This document shows positions 60,668 through 64,000 of a stretch of DNA of 64,000 nucleotides, in pieces (position 1 is the stretch's first letter; each line of letters begins with the position of its first letter). The stretch is from Aquilaria yunnanensis (lineage: Eukaryota; Streptophyta; Magnoliopsida; Malvales; Thymelaeaceae), in NCBI GenBank assembly GCA_039654915.1, contig CM077595.1, positions 91,057,501 to 91,121,500 on the forward strand, in the 5' to 3' direction. The notes under the pieces are model-generated. The model ran no database searches. It was given only the letters and a program-made list of their open reading frames with translations, and had not been told where the DNA came from. The position numbers and the translations under genes were made by a program.

Positions 60668-61395
60668 TACTCTCTCCGTTCCAATTTAGATGAAATATTT
60701 TCTTTTTTGGGCTGTCCAAAAAAGGTTGAAATGTTTCTCCTTTTGAAAAATTTTAAACAACTAATTTATTATTTTACCCTCAACTTAAATTCTCTTTTTA
60801 GATAAAATCCCTAACAATCCTCCTAGTTCCCAAAATCATAAGCTCAATAAAACACCAACATCGATCAATTTCATTGTCCCAAGTCTCGATTAAGGCCATT
60901 GTTTGCAAAACCTGGCATCAATGGCGTCGCTGAATGAAGATCAAGGCCAAGCAAACAAAGATCAATGCAAACGAATGAAGCAAACGGAGATCGATGTGAG
61001 CAGACAAAGCAGATGAACGATCGAGGTGAAGCAGATGGATGAAAATTGACCTAATGATGGACAAACATCAGTGCGATCCACCCGACGATGGACAGATATC
61101 AACGTAACGAATGGTCGAAGATCAACATGATCAACGTTATCAATGTGACAGACGGTCGGTGATCAACCCAGTTGACGTGACTGTAATGGAGATTGATGCG
61201 ACGAACGGCAATCAAAGCAATGACGACAAGATGAGGTGATGATGTCAAGGAGATCGGAGAAGGAAGTGAGGAGGTGAGCGAGTAAGCCTGGTCAGCAAAT
61301 GCAAGGGTAAACTTGGTAACTGGATGACATTTTTTAGCCTGTCTTGGGATGTATATGAGATGAAACGTTTCATCTAAATTGGGACAAAAGGAGTA
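60668..61395. mobile_element. Mariner-type TIR element of 728 bp
   Basis: The left end is TACTCTCTCCGTTCCAATTT followed by AGATGAAA. The right end on the minus strand is TACTCCTTTTGTCCCAATTT followed by AGATGAAA. Matching is about 24 of 28 bases, with TA at each border. This is the plant Stowaway/mariner terminus. Unlike most Stowaway MITEs it is long, and its centre (60930-61260) is a GC-richer run of degenerate GATCAACG and GACGAACG-like words. There is no transposase. Confidence 0.75.
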
Positions 61396-62248
61396 TTAAT
61401 GATTTTAAATTGAATTTGGATGAGTTTTAAACTCTAAAAAACCTCGTTAACCACATTTTTTACTTTGCTAGTATAAATATGGGTCATCATTAGATAGGAA
61501 AAGCAGAAAATTCGAAAGCCTTAAGCTATCACACAAATCTGGTTAAACTGCAGCTTCAGCCCTGTTATTTATTGCCACCCTATCCTAGAACCCGAAGCTT
61601 TCCTCAGTGCTGCCGCTGCCTTCCAAGACCAGCCACCACTCCCAGCCGTCGCTGCACCGCTTCCAGCCTCTCCAGTCAGCCACCGTCGTCTCGCCCAATG
61701 CTGTAAAGCCTCCTAAGTGCGTCACCCGCCACCGGTGACCCCGAAACGAAAGGAGAAAGGTTCATGGCACAAGACCCATCGTCCCCGGTCTTCGTTCCAC
61801 CACCGCCAGCCATTACCAGTCACCCATAAAGGCTTCCTAGGGACACCGTTGTCACCGCGTCAAAGCCTAGGCCGCCGCTCTCTCCGTTGTTGTAGGTGAA
61901 CAGAGAATCATGGATGAAATCAATGCAACCTCGATCGCGACCCGCTCTCCAACCCGTTTAAAGAGCCGTTTTACTCAGTCAACCAATTGACCTTTAGTGA
62001 AACTTGCACTTAGGCCCTTATTCTCATCCTTTCGTTCATTCAAGTCGCTAAACGTTTTCCGTTTTACAGTTTAAGCACTGACAGCACTTTGCAAATTTTT
62101 GCACATTTGATTTTTGCTTATTTGTTGAAATTAGTAGTGCATCAATTAAATTAGTAATATCATATACAATTACATGTTTAGGCTAGGAATATAATTTATA
62201 CACTAATTATTATTATTTTTAGATTTTCAATTTTAGTTATTCATAATG
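61396..62248. other. Intergenic DNA with a GC-rich patch
   Basis: A patch at 61550-61970 is rich in CCACC and GCCG words. A 60-codon frame at 61717-61899 is Pro-, Arg- and Ser-rich with no domain. It could be a captured gene leader or an old repeat. I do not call a gene. Confidence 0.3.
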
Positions 62249-62592
62249 CACTACAAAAAATCAATCACTGCTGAAAACACACATTTTCCCAACGGTCAAG
62301 CTGTTGGAAATAGTGAAGACCATTTTTAATGGCCAGGCCATTGAAAATTTTGAAGACAACAGCTTCTAATGGCCAGGCCATTGGAAAATTTGTAATGCGG
62401 AAACTGTAATTTCCATATTTCCAATAGTCATATTTCCAATAAACAGGCCGTTGGAATTAATTTATTCATATATTTTTTATATATACGTATAATATATATT
62501 TATATTTTATTAATATTTTATATATATCATATTTATTTATCATATAAAAATATATAAACATATTTATTATATTTATTTTTCAATTTTAGAAA

Positions 62593-62595
<3 letters not shown>

Positions 62596-62673
<78 letters not shown>
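62596..62673. repeat. (TA)39 microsatellite
   Basis: An uninterrupted 78-bp TA run. Its exact length may be an assembly estimate. Confidence 0.9.
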
Positions 62674-62679
<6 letters not shown>

Positions 62680-62856
62680 TTATATATCAGATACATCATA
62701 TAAAAGCCCAAACCATAAAAACCCTAACCTAACCTATATATATATCATAATAATACTACTAATAATAATCATATATATTATAATAATTTTAGAAAGTAAA
62801 TTTATCATACTTATTTAATTATACATATATGTAAAAATTTATTTTAAAAATGTTTT

Positions 62857-62858
<2 letters not shown>

Positions 62859-62892
<34 letters not shown>
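62859..62892. repeat. (TAA)11 microsatellite
   Basis: A perfect trinucleotide run of 34 bp within the CACTA element. Confidence 0.9.
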
Positions 62893-62894
<2 letters not shown>

Positions 62895-62917
62895 ACATAT
62901 TAATACGTATATATATA

Positions 62918-62979
62918 CACTTATAAGGGTTGGCTCAATATATATATATATTTGTTTCTTGAGCCAACCCTTATAAGTG
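62918..62979. repeat. Perfect 21-bp inverted repeat with a 20-bp loop
   Basis: CACTTATAAGGGTTGGCTCA (and one more A) at 62918-62938 is exactly complementary to 62959-62979. The loop is an AT run and TTTGTTTC. It lies inside the CACTA element. Confidence 0.9.
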
Positions 62980-63029
62980 ACTATTAGGCCAATTTAGCCA
63001 AAACCTAATCTAACCTAACCCTAAATATA

Positions 63030-63425
63030 TAAACCACATAACCCACCCCACCCTTGTCCACTGCCTCTCGCCTCTCATGCCTCTCACCTTCTTTCGCCTA
63101 TCATTTCTCATCGGCATCCGCCTATTTCATTGTCTCTCACCTTTCGTCCGGCTTCCTTCTCTCTCGTCCCTCTTTAACCGTCCCTCAGCCTCTCTCGCTT
63201 CTCCTTTCGCCGTTTGCCTCGCCATTCCATCATCACCATCGGCCATTCCATCCATGCCATCATCACCATCGGCCATTCCATTGTCGCCATCGGCTATTTG
63301 GAACACCAATCGACGGCCGCTCATCTACTCGTGTCTGATCATGTGCTAGTGTTTGATTGCCAGCATCCTTTCCGTCCCTCGGCCTACCTCCTTGACTCCT
63401 CGCTATCCAAACTCCGCCTCAATTT
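63030..63425. other. GC-rich low-complexity patch in the CACTA element
   Basis: Two overlapping frames of 90-94 codons are rich in Ser, Pro and His and derive from CATCACCATCGGCCATTCCA units at 63228-63300. There is no domain. The composition differs sharply from the AT-rich surroundings, so it could be captured host DNA. I do not call a gene. Confidence 0.35.
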
Positions 63426-64000
63426 TTAGAAATTTTTTAATTCTACATATTTGATTTTTTTTAATTTTCAATTTTTGCACAGATTTGATAAATGTGAACT
63501 GTTTTGCAGATATGATGAAATCAATTGTTTTGTAAATCTGATGAATATGGATTGTTGTGTGGATATGATGAAATTATGAAGTTCTAATGAATCTTTGATT
63601 GTGTTTGCGGATTCGATGATTTTTTTTTATTTTGTGATGAATTTTTTTTTAATTTCTGACTAATTCTGTGATTTTTTTATTAATTTTCTTGTTTCAATAA
63701 ATAGAAAATATAATTTTAGTATATATATATTTTTGTAATAATATAAAATATAGTTTTGTTCTTCTAAAGTTTCGTAATAATATATAATATAAGTTTCATG
63801 AAATAAAAACTAAAAAATATATTTTTAGTAAATATGAAATTTAATTTCAATAATATATGAAATATAGTTTCGTATATTTTATTTCTGTTTTTTAAAATCA
63901 ATTTTTCAACGACCTTAGCCGTTGATAATTCAAAATCCTCATAGCACACAAATGGTCATTACAAACTTCTAATGGCACATTTTCCGATGGCTTGGCCGTT

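Larger units (their letters stand above)
62249..64000. mobile_element. CACTA (En/Spm) element, left part only
   Basis: The end CACTACAAAAAATCAATCAC starts at 62249. It is followed by subterminal repeats of TTCTAATGGCCAGGCCATTG and AACGGTCAAGCTGTTGG types, many of them palindromic around GGCCAGGCC. Similar words (AACGACCTTAGCCGTT, TTCTAATGGCACATTTTCC) reappear at 63905-64000, so the other end probably lies just beyond the window. No transposase is seen. Internal DNA holds long TA and ATA runs, a perfect hairpin and a GC-rich patch at 63030-63420. Confidence 0.65.

Noticed and set aside
62704..62736. Interstitial telomere repeats
   Set aside because: Only one or two ACCCTAA/AACCTA words occur (also at 63004-63025), far too few for a telomere-type array.
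63054..63349. Overlapping frames of 90-94 codons as genes
   Set aside because: They come from short CATCACCATCGGCCATTCC-type repeats and give low-complexity products in several frames at once.
1..64000. CRISPR arrays, bacterial operons or a defence or biosynthetic cluster
   Set aside because: Gene structure is plant nuclear, the four host genes share no pathway, and the repeats are transposons and microsatellites.

Overview
This is nuclear DNA from a flowering plant, most likely a eudicot. It is AT-rich, its genes have short GT-AG introns and plant-specific products, and most of the window is transposon debris. I cannot name the species. I found no prokaryotic operon, CRISPR array, rRNA gene, convincing tRNA gene or undescribed defence system. 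The unusual content is a mobile-element landscape in which several insertions can be read to the base from their terminal repeats and target-site duplications.

Four host genes are supported. (1) A galactinol synthase gene on the minus strand (298-6231, four exons) is broken twice: exon 2 carries a TAG codon, and the same exon is split by a 4.46-kb Ty1/copia retrotransposon (1022-5480) flanked by the 5-bp duplication CGATA. (2) An apparently intact ECHIDNA/TVP23-type Golgi/TGN membrane protein gene lies on the plus strand (13496-15863, six exons, 182 aa). (3) An intact R2R3-MYB gene of the subgroup-20 type lies on the plus strand (40504-41527, three exons, 269 aa). (4) An intact secreted pectin methylesterase lies on the plus strand (47305-53631, five exons, 383 aa); its 4.8-kb second intron holds three terminal-inverted-repeat transposons.

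Layout of the rest. 6.4-13.1 kb has a hairpin MITE, relics of a copia element and a LINE, a Stowaway-like MITE, and a hAT-type element nested in the terminal repeat of a Mutator-like element. 15.9-22.7 kb has a LINE scrap, a second copy of part of ECHIDNA intron 5, and a 0.6-kb foldback element. 22.7-28.4 kb is a full-length but decayed L1-type LINE. 28.4-33.5 kb is mostly featureless AT-rich DNA. 33.5-35.2 kb is a probable CACTA derivative, and 36.0-39.2 kb is a hAT transposon with a decayed transposase. 53.6-58 kb is mostly unassigned. 58.0-60.3 kb is a 5'-truncated LINE, 60.7-61.4 kb a mariner-type TIR element, and from 62.2 kb a CACTA element runs off the window.

The four genes share no pathway and are not an operon-like unit. 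Galactinol synthase would feed raffinose-family oligosaccharide synthesis. ECHIDNA acts in TGN secretion, including delivery of wall material. The pectin methylesterase modifies wall pectin. The MYB is a transcription factor whose targets cannot be read here. The last three are expected to work; galactinol synthase at this locus is not.
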